Below, piece by piece: positions 1 to 9,439 of a stretch of 64,000 bases of DNA (position 1 is the stretch's first letter; each line of letters begins with the position of its first letter). The stretch comes from an uncultured Roseovarius sp. (lineage in GTDB: Bacteria > Pseudomonadota > Alphaproteobacteria > Rhodobacterales > Rhodobacteraceae): positions 42,876-106,875 of the forward strand of contig CANMFU010000010.1 of NCBI GenBank assembly GCA_947497295.1. Direction: 5' to 3'. A model generated the notes under the pieces. The model saw only the letters and a program-made list of their open reading frames with translations. It did no database searches and was not told the origin of the DNA. The translations under genes and the position numbers were made by a program.

Positions 1-674
1 CGCTCAGCCCTGTCAAAGGCGATTGGGCCAGTTGGCGGCGCGAGGCGCGTACTGCCTATAATGCCAGTTTCGATCTGCCCCCACTTCCATCACCCGTCGA
101 TATGGGACAGGTCAGCGCGTGGCTGCGTGCGCACCTTCCGACTAATGTCATAGTCACCAATGGTGCCGGAAACTTCACTGTCTGGCCCAACAAGTTCCTG
201 ACTTATGGCTCCAAAGCCCGCCTGTTGGCGCCACAGTCCGGCGCGATGGGATATGGACTGCCCGCCGCCGTCGCGGCCAAGGTGGCCTACCCGGATCGCA
301 TGGTCGTCTGCTTTGCCGGTGACGGTGATTTTCAGATGAACTGCCCCGAGATGGGGACAGCGATGCAGGCGGGCGCACAGCCCATCATCTTGTTGCTGAA
401 CAACGGCATCTACGGCACGATCCGCGCGCATCAAGAGCAGCATTATCCCGCGCGCGTCTCTGGCACGACGCTGGAAAACCCCGATTTTGTAGCGCTGGCG
501 CAGTCCTATGGCTTCCACGCCGAAAAAGTAGAGGAAACCGCTGATTTCGCCGCCGCGTTCCAACGTGCGGTGGCTTCTGATACGGGCGCAGTGCTGGACT
601 TGGCGATTTCCCCCGAGGCGATAACGCCCCGCCGGACCTTGGCGCAGATCCGTCAGGCGGCGCAGGGGGGTTAA
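1..674 (+). CDS. thiamine-diphosphate-dependent enzyme, acetolactate-synthase-like (C-terminal part)
   Basis: The reading frame is open from the first bases of the window, so the gene starts outside it; only about the last 224 residues are visible. They contain the ThDP/Mg-binding motif that begins GDGDFQMN and closes with LLLNN 29 residues after its start, followed by NGIYGTIRAHQ, as in the C-terminal pyrophosphate-binding domain of acetolactate synthase, glyoxylate carboligase and benzoylformate decarboxylase. Family membership is therefore clear, but the substrate is not readable from this part. RidA and two dehydrogenases follow on the same strand, which suggests a small catabolic cluster; co-transcription is only inferred. 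Confidence 0.85.
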   Translation, partial: LSPVKGDWASWRREARTAYNASFDLPPLPSPVDMGQVSAWLRAHLPTNVIVTNGAGNFTVWPNKFLTYGSKARLLAPQSGAMGYGLPAAVAAKVAYPDRMVVCFAGDGDFQMNCPEMGTAMQAGAQPIILLLNNGIYGTIRAHQEQHYPARVSGTTLENPDFVALAQSYGFHAEKVEETADFAAAFQRAVASDTGAVLDLAISPEAITPRRTLAQIRQAAQGG

Positions 675-806
675 GGTACTGTAAAGCTACGCATCCTCAA
701 TCGCCAACCTCACCTGATCTACGGCTGATCCTACAGCTGTGTCACCCTAATTCACCACAGCCCGCGTTCGGGATATCCCGGCGGTGCTTTCTCGAAAGGA
801 ACCAAA

Positions 807-1154
807 ATGACTGCGATAAACCGTTTCGCTTTTGACACCCGCGTGCATCATGCCGTGACCCATAATGGCACTGTCTACCTGACCGGCCAAGTTGCCGAGC
901 CAGGCCAATCCGCAGCAGATCAAACGCGCGAAGTTCTGGCGAAAATCGATGACCTTCTGACTCAGGCTGGCACGGACAAAACCAAGATTTTGCATATCCA
1001 AATGTGGTTGGATGACGTGCGTGACTTTGAAGAGGTCAATGCTGTGTACGACGCGTGGATGCCAATGGAGCACGCTCCCGCCCGATCTTCTGGGCAGGGA
1101 CGCATGGCGAAGGCAGGTATGCTGATCGAATTAATAGTGACGGCCGCAATCTAA
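807..1154 (+). CDS. ridA: RidA/YjgF family enamine/imine deaminase
   Basis: 115 residues, the usual RidA length. RidA proteins hydrolyse reactive 2-aminoacrylate and other 2-imino acids in the cytoplasm. Seen here: the GTVYLTGQVA strand, the helix ADQTREVLAKIDDLL, and the PAR motif at residues 91-93 whose Arg binds the substrate carboxylate. After PAR the usual Cys-containing CVEA-like stretch is replaced by SSGQGRM, so the active-site edge is unusual. Start ATG is preceded by GAAAGGA. It lies 130 bases after the ThDP enzyme. An imine hydrolase would fit next to amino-acid or imino-acid catabolism, such as the hydroxyproline genes at 3.7-6.5 kb, but that link is inference. Confidence 0.8.
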   Translation: MTAINRFAFDTRVHHAVTHNGTVYLTGQVAEPGQSAADQTREVLAKIDDLLTQAGTDKTKILHIQMWLDDVRDFEEVNAVYDAWMPMEHAPARSSGQGRMAKAGMLIELIVTAAI

Positions 1155-1573
1155 CGGATTTAGCAGCCAATAGCAGCGTCAAGATATTACGAGCCGTGCT
1201 TTCAGTTGGCGCGGCTCTGCTTTACCCGCTTGAAGAAGGATGTGTGTCCTTAACGTGTTGCTGGCTATTTCAACATGGGGTCGGTCGGCGTACGCTGATG
1301 CACGCACGCATGCCAGCGCAGTTTAGGAGCGCGTTCATCGCACGCGTTGAATTCGTAGGCTTAGCCATCTTTCAATAGCGATTCCTCCGGTGCGGTTGCG
1401 TTGAGCGTTTGGGCACGGTGGCCATCAGGGCCATTCCAATGCGCTACGCAGTAGATAGATGAGTTTCTAAGCGTCAGAAATGTCGGGTCACGAAATTACG
1501 CCGCGACAAAGCTTGCAATAAATATGATTATTCATATGATGTCATACAATAAGTGAGGTTTGGGGAGGCTACG
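1155..1573. other. intergenic stretch upstream of the SDR pair
   Basis: No convincing gene is visible between ridA and the first dehydrogenase. A 107-codon open frame from 1055 overlaps ridA out of frame and has no family resemblance. The last 50 bases turn AT-rich and carry a possible operator, described separately. Confidence 0.5.
1531..1549. promoter_or_regulatory. possible GntR-type operator
   Basis: Imperfect inverted repeat TTCATATGATGTCATACAA (half sites around a TG centre), in an AT-rich patch 25 bases before the ATG of the first SDR gene. GntR/FCD regulators bind short palindromes of this general kind, but no regulator gene is visible nearby, so this is only a candidate. Confidence 0.3.
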
Positions 1574-2320
1574 ATGCGCAGGATTCTCGTGACCGGAGCG
1601 ACCAGTGGCATCGGACGCGCATTGGTCGGGAAGCTGGCCCAGACGGATGAGATTATTTGCGTTGGCCGGAACGCGGACGCGCTGAAGGTGTTGGCGCGCC
1701 TCCCGAACGTAGTTGAGACCGTCAATTGCGATTTGTCCGATCCGACGGCGTGTCACGCTCTGATCGAAGGGCGCGATATCGACGTTTTGGTGAACAACGC
1801 CGGCGTTCTACCTTCCAGCGTTGGGTTTGTGGATCTGCCGACGCAGGCGATCGACAGTATGATCGATGTGAATTTCCGTGCCACCATGCACCTGACGCAA
1901 GGTGCGCTGCGCCAGATGCAGCGAAAGGGCAGGGGTCACATCGTCTTTGTCGGCTCAAGCGCCGGGCGGTTTCCGCATCCGGGCGCTACGGTCTACGGCG
2001 CGACCAAGGCGGCTGTGTCACTCTTTGCTGATGCACTGCGCGCCGAACTGGCCGAGTGGCGCATTCGGGTTACGGAGGTGGCGCCGGGCCGGACCCGCTC
2101 GGACCTGTACCGCCAAGCGATCGGCGTAAACGCATCGGGCGAACTTTATGATGATTACGAGCCGCTTGAACCGACTGATGTTGCAGATGCCATCGCCTAC
2201 GCTCTTAACGTTCCGGACAATGTCGATGTCTCGCGCGTCGAAATCATGCCCATCGGCCAGGTTTCGGGTGGCGGGCGCACGATCAAAAAAACGGAAATGA
2301 AGGAAATTATGACAATTTAA
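1574..2320 (+). CDS. SDR family oxidoreductase (first of pair)
   Basis: 248-residue classical short-chain dehydrogenase/reductase. Visible: the Rossmann motif TGATSGIG (residues 7-14), NNAG (74-77), catalytic Ser128 and the Tyr141-x3-Lys145 pair in YGATK. The ATG at 1574 is chosen over an upstream GTG at 1553 because GGGGAGG lies 6-8 bases before it and the Rossmann strand then starts at residue 3, as is usual. The substrate is unknown; SDRs oxidise or reduce alcohols/ketones with NAD(P). The next SDR begins 12 bases after its stop, so the two are almost certainly one operon. Confidence 0.85.
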   Translation: MRRILVTGATSGIGRALVGKLAQTDEIICVGRNADALKVLARLPNVVETVNCDLSDPTACHALIEGRDIDVLVNNAGVLPSSVGFVDLPTQAIDSMIDVNFRATMHLTQGALRQMQRKGRGHIVFVGSSAGRFPHPGATVYGATKAAVSLFADALRAELAEWRIRVTEVAPGRTRSDLYRQAIGVNASGELYDDYEPLEPTDVADAIAYALNVPDNVDVSRVEIMPIGQVSGGGRTIKKTEMKEIMTI

Positions 2321-2332
2321 GGAGTGACCGGG

Positions 2333-3088
2333 ATGGAAATGCAGGGGTTGATGGTTGCCATCGTCGGCGGAGGATCGGGCTTTGGGCGCGAAATTGCGCT
2401 GATGATGGTCGCTCAGGGTGCCGAGGGGCTGGCGATCATCGACAGCAATGCCGAAGGTGCCGCCGAGACGGTCGCGCTGGTCGGGAAAGCGGGCGGCACT
2501 GCCCACGTTATCGAGGCAGATATCGCCACGAAGGGACCTGCGCATGACGGGTTCGACCGGGCGGTTGCGGCGATGGGACGTGTGGACAGCCTTGTCAATT
2601 GCGCCGCCGTCTATCCGCGCGCGCCGATCCTGGAAATTACAGATGAGCAGTGGGATCTGGAAAACGCCGTCAACGTAAAAGGCACGTATCATATGTGTGT
2701 GGCAGCGATCACGCATATGAAAACGCGCGCGAACGGTACGGATATCGCGGGCCGGATCGTCAATATCACCTCGGTTGATGCTTTCAAGGCGCATCCGCAG
2801 AATGCCCATTACGCCGCGACAAAGGCCGCGGTGGTCAGCCTTACTCGGTCCTTCGCGGCGCATGTTGCCGCCGATCAGATCTTGATTAATTCAGTCGCCC
2901 CGGCAGGTATGGCGACCGAAAAGGCCAAATCACTCGGCTTTCTGCAAGAGTTGGCGGCGGCTAACCCGCTTGGCCGAGCGGCCGAGCCGCGCGAGATTGC
3001 CGAATGGGTGCTGATCGCCGCCTCGAAACGCAACACCTACATGACCGGTGAGCAGATCATCGTGTCGGGCGGTTACGTCTACGCCTGA
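2333..3088 (+). CDS. SDR family oxidoreductase (second of pair)
   Basis: 251 residues. Glycine motif GGGSGFG (12-18), NCAA in place of NNAG (89-92), catalytic Ser147, Tyr160 and Lys164 (YAATK), and the C-terminal [11 protein letters not shown] typical of FabG-like classical SDRs. ATG 2333 has AAGGAG 9 bases upstream; an in-frame GTG at 2324 is the alternative. It sits directly behind the first SDR, so the two products may act on consecutive steps or form a heteromer; neither can be decided from sequence. Confidence 0.85.
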   Translation: MEMQGLMVAIVGGGSGFGREIALMMVAQGAEGLAIIDSNAEGAAETVALVGKAGGTAHVIEADIATKGPAHDGFDRAVAAMGRVDSLVNCAAVYPRAPILEITDEQWDLENAVNVKGTYHMCVAAITHMKTRANGTDIAGRIVNITSVDAFKAHPQNAHYAATKAAVVSLTRSFAAHVAADQILINSVAPAGMATEKAKSLGFLQELAAANPLGRAAEPREIAEWVLIAASKRNTYMTGEQIIVSGGYVYA

Positions 3089-3389
3089 AATCGTGCGAGA
3101 TCCAGAAGGCACTGTCATGGTCACACAGTTGCCTCTGGGTGGCCAACCTGGGCGATGTTTCTCCGGGCCGCAAAATACGCAAGCTTTTATGGGTTAATCG
3201 CTCTGCTGCGGCATGAAAGTGCTAGGGTGGGGCTGCAACTATCCACTGATCGGCGAATGCTGCGCCTGCATTCGCCGAGACGCGTGAGAAGTATATTTCC
3301 CTGATGCGTGGGATCGACGACGTCGGCCCAGCAGCTCTGTGCAAGTAGCTCAGGCGCCAATTTCTGGCTCAGTGCGAGCAGTCTACCTC
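3089..3389. other. gene-free stretch after SDR operon
   Basis: Nothing recognisable. A plus-strand open frame (3308-3847) crosses this stretch but is antisense to a transposase remnant and to a real gene end, so it is not taken as coding. Confidence 0.45.
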
Positions 3390-3735
3390 AAACCTATTCA
3401 TCCTCTTCGATCAAGATTCACAGCAAGCGAGGCAACTTGTTCACAAAAGCGACGCCAACCAACATTCGCGGCCTGTGGGCAAGGATGCGACCGGTTCTTG
3501 AGATTTTCGTCGGCGGCCGCACTTTGCTGCCAGAGATTACGGCCATCGCACCGATGATCGACAGGCGTCTATTGTCGCGCTGCTCGGACATGCGTGTGCA
3601 CTTAAGCCACTGTTTGCCGTCGCTCGAGTGTTTTTCCGGCCAAGTCGACAAACCACGATCGTGCCGGAAATTCTCGCTCGGTGGCGTGAACGCGTCGACC
3701 ATCGTGGCGGTCAGGGGGGCAATTCCTGGAGGCGC
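3390..3735 (-). pseudogene. IS110-family transposase, C-terminal remnant
   Basis: The minus strand reads PPGIAPLTAT, then FTPPSENF, HSSDGKQWL, RRLSIIGAMAVI, GRILAHRPRML and AFVNKLPRLL in order. This is the recognisable order of the IS110 transposase C-terminus (PGIGPITA ... HSSGGKQRLG ... RRLLIIGAMAVI ... ILARKPRMVVAVALANKMARI). No N-terminal DEDD half, intact start or complete end is visible, so it is a dead fragment. It abuts the 3' end of the proline-racemase-like gene. Confidence 0.65.
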
Positions 3736-3745
3736 CGGGCAGATG

Positions 3746-4774
3746 TCAACGCGCGCCCCAGGTGTCGGACAGACGATACCCTTCGGGCCAGGGGTCGTCC
3801 GGGTCCAACATGTGCTGGTGAATTCCGGTAATCCAGCCGCGCCCTGACAGTTCGGGGTGGATTGCGGGCCTTTTGCCCACCATCGTCTCGCCCAGAATGC
3901 GGCCTGTGAACTCGGACCCGATGACAGACACCGTGGTCAGACGGTCGTTCATCCCCATTTGCCCGCGCGCATGCAGCACTGCCATCCGCGCGCACAGCGC
4001 GGTACCGGTGGGCGAACGGTCGACCTTGCCAGGCTGGACCGCGACGGCAGCACCGGCGCGCAGATCATTGCCATCGCGGCTCACAGGCCCGGCGAAAAGG
4101 CAGAATGAGAAGTGCGTCCAGTCCGGATTGTCCGGGTGGTGAAATGTCAGCGCCCTGTTTGCCGCGTTGGTGATGCGCACGCCCATTCGGGCGATCTCAT
4201 GCGCCTCGGGTGCGTCCAGCTTCAGCCCCATCGCCTCGGCGTCGACGATGACGAAGCTGTCGCCGCCATAGGCGGTATCGACGGTCAGCGTTCCCACGCC
4301 ATCGACCGCAAGCGGCACATTGAGATCGGCGGCAAAGCTGGGCAGGTTCTGCACGAAAATGCGCTGGGCCTTGCCGTCCCTGCATTCGGCGCGGACCCGC
4401 ACCAGCCCACCCGGAGCCTCCAGCGTCAGGTGGGTTTCAGGTTCCGACATGGGAAGGATACCGCCGTCCAGCAGTACCGTGGCGACACAGATCGAATTTG
4501 ATCCGCTCATCGGCGGGGTATCTTCGGGTTCCATGATGATAAAGGCGGCGTCGGCCTCGGGATTTTTGGGCGGAACCAGCAGGTTTACGTGCCGGAAAAC
4601 ACCGCCGCGCGGCTCGTTCAGGACAAAATTGCGCAAGGTGTTGTCGCGCGCGATCCAGCGGCTTTGCTGCCAGATCGTGTCGCCGGGAGGGGGAGCCACA
4701 CCGCCGACGATGACATCCCCGACCTCGCCCTCGGCATGAGCCGAAATGACATTAATTGTCTTGCTGGTGCGCAC
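3746..4774 (-). CDS. proline racemase / hydroxyproline epimerase superfamily protein, Ser/Thr-type
   Basis: 342 residues, family length. The superfamily racemises proline or 4-hydroxyproline with two Cys, or dehydrates trans-3-hydroxyproline with a Cys/Thr pair. Here the first site reads [10 protein letters not shown] (Ser90 where MCGH is usual) and the second DRSPTGTA (Thr256 where DRSPCGTG is usual), so both catalytic Cys are absent. GTG at 4774 is chosen as start: AAGGAAC lies upstream and it is 14 bases behind the stop of acnX. Co-transcription with aconitase X strongly suggests a role in 3-hydroxyproline or a related imino acid; epimerase versus dehydratase activity cannot be told. Confidence 0.85.
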   Translation of the reverse strand: MRTSKTINVISAHAEGEVGDVIVGGVAPPPGDTIWQQSRWIARDNTLRNFVLNEPRGGVFRHVNLLVPPKNPEADAAFIIMEPEDTPPMSGSNSICVATVLLDGGILPMSEPETHLTLEAPGGLVRVRAECRDGKAQRIFVQNLPSFAADLNVPLAVDGVGTLTVDTAYGGDSFVIVDAEAMGLKLDAPEAHEIARMGVRITNAANRALTFHHPDNPDWTHFSFCLFAGPVSRDGNDLRAGAAVAVQPGKVDRSPTGTALCARMAVLHARGQMGMNDRLTTVSVIGSEFTGRILGETMVGKRPAIHPELSGRGWITGIHQHMLDPDDPWPEGYRLSDTWGAR

Positions 4775-4788
4775 GGATGTGTTCCTTT

Positions 4789-6465
4789 TTAGATTAGCCA
4801 ACCGGGAAGGTCGGTGGTCGCCCGTCCCGTAATGGCAGCTTCTGCACAGTCGCGCAGGCTGCCAAAGCGGACCTCGCGCCCCGACAGGCCCGGCCCGTAA
4901 TGGGCGTATTTGCCGGAATTGGTGAGGACGGTGCGCGCCTCGGGCGGAAAGACCGGCTCGGAAATTGAACACCAACAGATGTCGGGGACAATCTGCACGC
5001 CGGAGTTCTCAAGCGCCGCTGAGGTGCCATCCGCGCGGATCGCGTCCAGCACGTTCTGCCCGACGGTGACGATGACTTGGGTGCCGTCGCGGCGATGTCG
5101 CCCGCCCAGTGCCGCAACCAGCGCGCGGCATTCGGCATGCGAGAAATGCGGGCTGCCGAAGGCGATCAGATCGACCTTGGCGTTGCCTGCATTGAAGCCC
5201 TGCCAGACCTCGGCCAGATCGGCGCGGCCCGCGCGCAATATATCTGCGCCGGGTGCCAGCGCCCCGTCCGCCTCGGGCGTGATGCCCGCGACGTGCAGCA
5301 TCGGCGCGGCAGACGTAGTGCCGAAGGCGGCGCAGAGCGCCTTGAGATCGTCCTCGGAAGGGTTGGTTCCTTCAAGCCCCCGCAACAGCGGGATGCGGTC
5401 GGGCGACAGACGCCCGGCCAGCCAGCCCAGCAGGGGCCAGAGCGCGTCGTCATGGGCGTCCGGCAGGTCAATCTCGATCACCCGGCGCGCGGCGCGGTGG
5501 GCATCAAGGTAGACGCCGGACAGGGGCGCGCGGCCGGTCAAGGCTATGCACAGATCCAGGAAATCGGGATGCTTGACCGTGCGCGCGCCCAGCACGGTGT
5601 TGGCATAGACGACGGCGTTGGATTCGGCCCATGCAATCGCCTCGCCCATTTTTGGCGGGTCCATCAAAAGGTATGGCGCGCAGGTGAAGCTGGCCTGCGC
5701 GCCCATCTGGACATAGGCATCGGCCAGCTGCTGCGCGGGATTGCCGAAGTCGGGCGGCACACCCTGGCTGCGCCAATTGGCGTGATCGACGGAAATGGCG
5801 TTCATCGTGGTTGGAATGCGCACCTTTGCACCCATATCGGCCATCCTTTGCGCGAACCGCAGGTTGGCGGGACTGGCATAGATGCAGCCGTCGATATGCG
5901 CGCGGGTGACGTCTATCAGCCTCGTGGCGCCTTGCGATGCGCCCATGGTGCAGATCGTCTGCATGGCCAGCTGGACCACGTCGCCCTGACTGCCATCCAG
6001 CATGGCGCGGTCAGCCTCGCTCAGCTCCAATTGATCGGCGCTCAACGGCTCCAGCGTCAGTGACAGCCCCTCGGCTTCGAGGTGCGTGGCAGTGATGCGG
6101 GCGTCGGGCAGGGCGGTCAGCGCGTCATATTCAGCCGGCTCCAGTTGCAGCACGGCAACGGGCCTGTCGAACATCCGTCCGGCCAGCAGCGCGCCAAGCG
6201 TCAGAATATCTTCGGCCTCGCGGAATATCAGCGCTGCGGGCGCATGACCATTCAGTGCCAGTTCCAGCAGTATGGCAGATCCGCTGCAAGAGCCCCGGCT
6301 GGTGGGCATCATCACCAATTTGCCGACCAAGGATTGACCGCAGTTGGGGTGATGGGCGTCGATCACAGTGCCGGTGGCCGGGTCTATACCGCCCCAGAAG
6401 CTGAGACCTTCGGGCAGGGCCAAAATCGGGCCGACGGCCTCGGCGGGGACAATGAGACATGCCAT
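4789..6465 (-). CDS. acnX: aconitase X, fused small+large domains; probable cis-3-hydroxy-L-proline dehydratase
   Basis: 558 residues. Residues 1-140 are the small swivelling domain (DUF126) with [13 protein letters not shown] and [10 protein letters not shown] (54-63); about 148-550 is the AcnX catalytic domain (DUF521) with [36 protein letters not shown] and CAPYLL. Single-chain bacterial AcnX proteins characterised so far are cis-3-hydroxy-L-proline dehydratases making delta-1-pyrroline-2-carboxylate; archaeal two-subunit forms act on mevalonate 5-phosphate. The first function is inferred from the fusion and from the proline-racemase-family neighbour. ATG 6465 has GAAAGGG upstream; an upstream in-frame extension to 6666 lacks conservation and is rejected. 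Confidence 0.85.
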   Translation of the reverse strand: MACLIVPAEAVGPILALPEGLSFWGGIDPATGTVIDAHHPNCGQSLVGKLVMMPTSRGSCSGSAILLELALNGHAPAALIFREAEDILTLGALLAGRMFDRPVAVLQLEPAEYDALTALPDARITATHLEAEGLSLTLEPLSADQLELSEADRAMLDGSQGDVVQLAMQTICTMGASQGATRLIDVTRAHIDGCIYASPANLRFAQRMADMGAKVRIPTTMNAISVDHANWRSQGVPPDFGNPAQQLADAYVQMGAQASFTCAPYLLMDPPKMGEAIAWAESNAVVYANTVLGARTVKHPDFLDLCIALTGRAPLSGVYLDAHRAARRVIEIDLPDAHDDALWPLLGWLAGRLSPDRIPLLRGLEGTNPSEDDLKALCAAFGTTSAAPMLHVAGITPEADGALAPGADILRAGRADLAEVWQGFNAGNAKVDLIAFGSPHFSHAECRALVAALGGRHRRDGTQVIVTVGQNVLDAIRADGTSAALENSGVQIVPDICWCSISEPVFPPEARTVLTNSGKYAHYGPGLSGREVRFGSLRDCAEAAITGRATTDLPGWLI

Positions 6466-7202
6466 AGTGACCCTTTCAGGTAACGATAAAGCGTGTGCCA
6501 TTGGATCACGGTTGTCAATAATCTGGGTGTTGTGCGCTATCTCACGGTCAATTGCGCCATGCGCGGCGCGGTGCCGGTATCGCTGGGCAAGAGATTTATC
6601 GTCACGCCGCCGTGCAATCCTCCATTGCGCGCGTCCGCGGTCGAGTTGCGTAGCGCGCTTGTCCACAGGATGTGGCTAGGCGTCTGATCGAATGTTTGAC
6701 GGTGTGGTACAAAGCAGAGCGCGGCCCAATTGGCATTATCAGTTAAGTAGGTCTGTCTTTAAAAGATAACCACATCAAGCGCTACAAGCCGCGCCGATAT
6801 CTTGAAGCGCGGGGATAAAGATGTCTATCGCAGCAGCGTTGAGGGCCATGAGGCTGGCGATGAGCGGTCTCCACGCTGGCCCGAAACACCAGCCTTTACC
6901 GCAACACCGCGTATTTGGTTCTTGCGACAACGGAATATCGTCATACTCAGGCGTTCCACCGCAGCATCAATGAAGACTGCATGAGGGGCCTCGCATATCA
7001 GATCAGGGGGGCAATGTTGGTCACAATGGGATCGCGGTTTTGTATTGTATTCGCAGTGGTTTAGATTTGGTCCGAAGGTGTTTGGCTTGCTATTCAGGAT
7101 CAAGAGACTGGCTACGGGCTGGGATGCGAGCAGGTTGATTAACCAAAGAAGTTGGTTCTATCGTGGCGGCAAGGCATGAATCGTTTAGTTGGAGGGATCG
7201 AC
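6466..7202. other. 737-base divergent intergenic region between acnX and ugpB
   Basis: It must carry the promoters of both the acnX operon (minus) and the ugp operon (plus). Short open frames exist on both strands (for example 6825-7103 minus) but none resembles a known family. On the minus strand a TTGACA box lies near 6512, but no convincing -10 partner was found. Confidence 0.4.
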
Positions 7203-8513
7203 ATGAACATCAATCGCTTGCTGCTGGCATCCGCGTCCGCGTCCGTGATCGCCGCGCCACTCGCCGCGCAAACTGAAATCGAATTCTGGCACGCCTTCAC
7301 GGGCCGTCTGGGGGAGCTGGTGGCCGCGCAGGTAGAGGACTTTAATGAATCGCAGTCGGACTATACCGTGACTGCAACCCATAAGGGTAACTATTCCGAG
7401 ACGCTGAATGCCGGCATCGCCGCGTTCCGCGCGGGCGAGCAGCCCGATATTCTGATGGTTTTCGAGGTGGGAACCGCCACGATGATGGCGGCCGAGGGTG
7501 CCATCAATCCGGTCTATGAAGTCATGGAAAACGCCGGCGCAGATTTCGACCCGGATGCGTTCATCGGATCGGTCAAAGGCTATTACACCACCAGCGAAGG
7601 CAACATGCTGTCCTTGCCGTTCAATTCATCCACGCCCGTGCTCTGGGTCAACCGTGATGCCTTGTCCGATGCCGGTATCGACCCTGATACGGACCTTTCC
7701 ACCTGGGAAAACGTGGGTACGGTTCTGGACCAGTTGAAAGACGCGGGCAGCGATTGCCCCCTGACCACCGCATGGCAAAGCTGGATCCATCTGGAAAACC
7801 TGTCTGCTTATCACGATGTGCCCTTTGCCACGAAAGAGAACGGCTTTGGCGGGTTTGATACCGAGCTGGCGTTCAATGACGACGCACAGGTCGCGCATAT
7901 CGAGGCGATGGGGAAATGGGCGGATGAGGGCAAGTTCATCTATGCCGGCCGCCGCAATGAAGGCGGTGCAAACTTCCGGGCGGGCGAATGCGCGCTCTTT
8001 ACCGAAAGCTCGGCCGGCTATGCGGGCATCAAGGACGAAGCCACGTTCGAGTTCGACGTGCGCCCGCTGCCCTATTGGTCGTCGCTGGTCGATGCTCCGC
8101 AGAACACCATCATCGGCGGCGCATCCCTTTGGGTGATGGCCGGTCAGGACGAGGCCGAATATGAAGGCGTTGCGACTTTCCTCAACTACCTGTCCTCGCC
8201 CGAGGTTCAGGCACAGTGGCATCAGGACACCGGATATCTGCCGATCACGACAGCAGCAGCGGACCTGACCCGCGAGCAGGGGTTTTACGAGGAAAATCCC
8301 GGCACGGATGTGGCTGTCATCCAGATGACCACCAACGCGCCGACAGCAAACTCTAAGGGGCTGCGCTTGGGCAACTTCGATCAGATCCGCACGATCATCG
8401 ACGAAGAGCTTGAGGCCGTCTGGGCCGGTGACAAGGATGCGCAATCCGCGCTGGACAGCGCTGCAAGCCGCGGAAATGAGCTTCTCCGCCGGTTCGAGCA
8501 AGCGAACCGCTAA
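7203..8513 (+). CDS. ugpB: sn-glycerol-3-phosphate ABC transporter, periplasmic binding protein
   Basis: 436 residues with a Sec signal peptide ([23 protein letters not shown], cut near residue 21). The mature start [14 protein letters not shown] and the block [24 protein letters not shown] are hallmark UgpB sequences (E. coli: [16 protein letters not shown]). It captures glycerol-3-phosphate or its diesters in the periplasm and hands them to UgpAE. ATG 7203 has GGAGGG 7 bases upstream; the longer frame from 7152 lacks these. First gene of a four-gene operon; no ugpQ phosphodiesterase is visible. Confidence 0.92.
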   Translation: MNINRLLLASASASVIAAPLAAQTEIEFWHAFTGRLGELVAAQVEDFNESQSDYTVTATHKGNYSETLNAGIAAFRAGEQPDILMVFEVGTATMMAAEGAINPVYEVMENAGADFDPDAFIGSVKGYYTTSEGNMLSLPFNSSTPVLWVNRDALSDAGIDPDTDLSTWENVGTVLDQLKDAGSDCPLTTAWQSWIHLENLSAYHDVPFATKENGFGGFDTELAFNDDAQVAHIEAMGKWADEGKFIYAGRRNEGGANFRAGECALFTESSAGYAGIKDEATFEFDVRPLPYWSSLVDAPQNTIIGGASLWVMAGQDEAEYEGVATFLNYLSSPEVQAQWHQDTGYLPITTAAADLTREQGFYEENPGTDVAVIQMTTNAPTANSKGLRLGNFDQIRTIIDEELEAVWAGDKDAQSALDSAASRGNELLRRFEQANR

Positions 8514-8519
8514 GGACAT

Positions 8520-8547
8520 GCCGCGCCGCGTTTCGGCGAGGCGCGGC
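8520..8547 (+). promoter_or_regulatory. stem-loop between ugpB and ugpA
   Basis: GCCGCGCC and GGCGCGGC form a perfect 8-bp GC stem around a 12-base loop in the only real gap of the operon (44 bases). There is no T tract, so it is more likely an mRNA-stabilising or attenuating hairpin that keeps binding-protein expression above that of the membrane components, a common arrangement. Function is inferred. Confidence 0.55.
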
Positions 8548-8557
8548 GCACGATCCC

Positions 8558-9439
8558 ATGGAAAAGCGCGTCACCTTCAAAGGTATCTGGTTGCCGCTTC
8601 TGCTGGTTCTGCCGCAGATCGTGATAACGGCTGTCTTTTTCTTCTATCCTGCAGGACAGGCGATCTGGCAGTCGCTGTTCATTCCGGACCCCTTCGGTTT
8701 GTCGATGCGGTTTGTCGGTCTGGGCAATTTCGAATATTTGCTGGGAAATCCATATTACCGCGCGTCTTTCGTCACGACGGCGGTGTTTTCGACCCTCGTG
8801 ACCGTGGTGTCGATGGGGGTCGCGCTCTACCTCGCTGTTCTGGCTGATCGGCTGATCAAGGGCTCGGGCGTTTACCGCACATTGCTGATCTGGCCCTACG
8901 CGGTTGCCCCGGCCGTCGCAGGTGTGCTGTGGCTGTTCATGTTCAATACGCGGGTGGGGGTGGTGACGTGGTATCTGGGCCTTCTGGGCTATGACTGGAA
9001 CCACGTCCTGAACGGCGATGAGGCGATGGGCCTTGTCGTCGTCGCGTCATCCTGGGGGCGGATCAGCTATAACTTCCTGTTCTTCCTTGCGGGCCTGCAG
9101 GCGATCCCGAAATCGGTGATCGAGGCCGCCGCCATTGACGGCGCCCGCTTTTGGACGCGGTTCCGCACCATCGTCTTTCCGCTGCTGTCGCCGACCACGT
9201 TTTTCCTGCTGGTCGTCAACATCGTCTACGCCTTCTTTGAAACCTTCGGGGTCATCCACACGATCACCGCAGGCGGGCCGCAGCAGGCCACGACCATTCT
9301 GGTTTACAAGGTCTATTCGGACGGCTTTGTGGGTCAGGACCTTGGATCGTCCGCGGCGCAATCCGTGATCCTGCTGTTCATTGTCGGCCTGCTGACCATC
9401 GTTCAGTTCAAATTCATCGAACGGCGGGTGCATTACTGA
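8558..9439 (+). CDS. ugpA: sn-glycerol-3-phosphate ABC transporter permease
   Basis: 293 residues, six predicted membrane helices. The N-terminus ([24 protein letters not shown]) and the EAA loop ([25 protein letters not shown]) fit UgpA of the MalF/UgpA permease group, and [22 protein letters not shown] is a UgpA signature. It forms the channel with UgpE. Its TGA overlaps the ugpE ATG by one base (TGATG), giving translational coupling. Confidence 0.92.
   Translation: MEKRVTFKGIWLPLLLVLPQIVITAVFFFYPAGQAIWQSLFIPDPFGLSMRFVGLGNFEYLLGNPYYRASFVTTAVFSTLVTVVSMGVALYLAVLADRLIKGSGVYRTLLIWPYAVAPAVAGVLWLFMFNTRVGVVTWYLGLLGYDWNHVLNGDEAMGLVVVASSWGRISYNFLFFLAGLQAIPKSVIEAAAIDGARFWTRFRTIVFPLLSPTTFFLLVVNIVYAFFETFGVIHTITAGGPQQATTILVYKVYSDGFVGQDLGSSAAQSVILLFIVGLLTIVQFKFIERRVHY

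Noticed and set aside
3308..3847. 179-codon plus-strand open frame
   Set aside because: Runs antisense to the IS110 remnant and to the end of the racemase gene; Ser/Arg-rich without motifs.
5077..6063. 328-codon plus-strand open frame inside acnX
   Set aside because: Antisense to the aconitase X catalytic domain, composition like other shadows.
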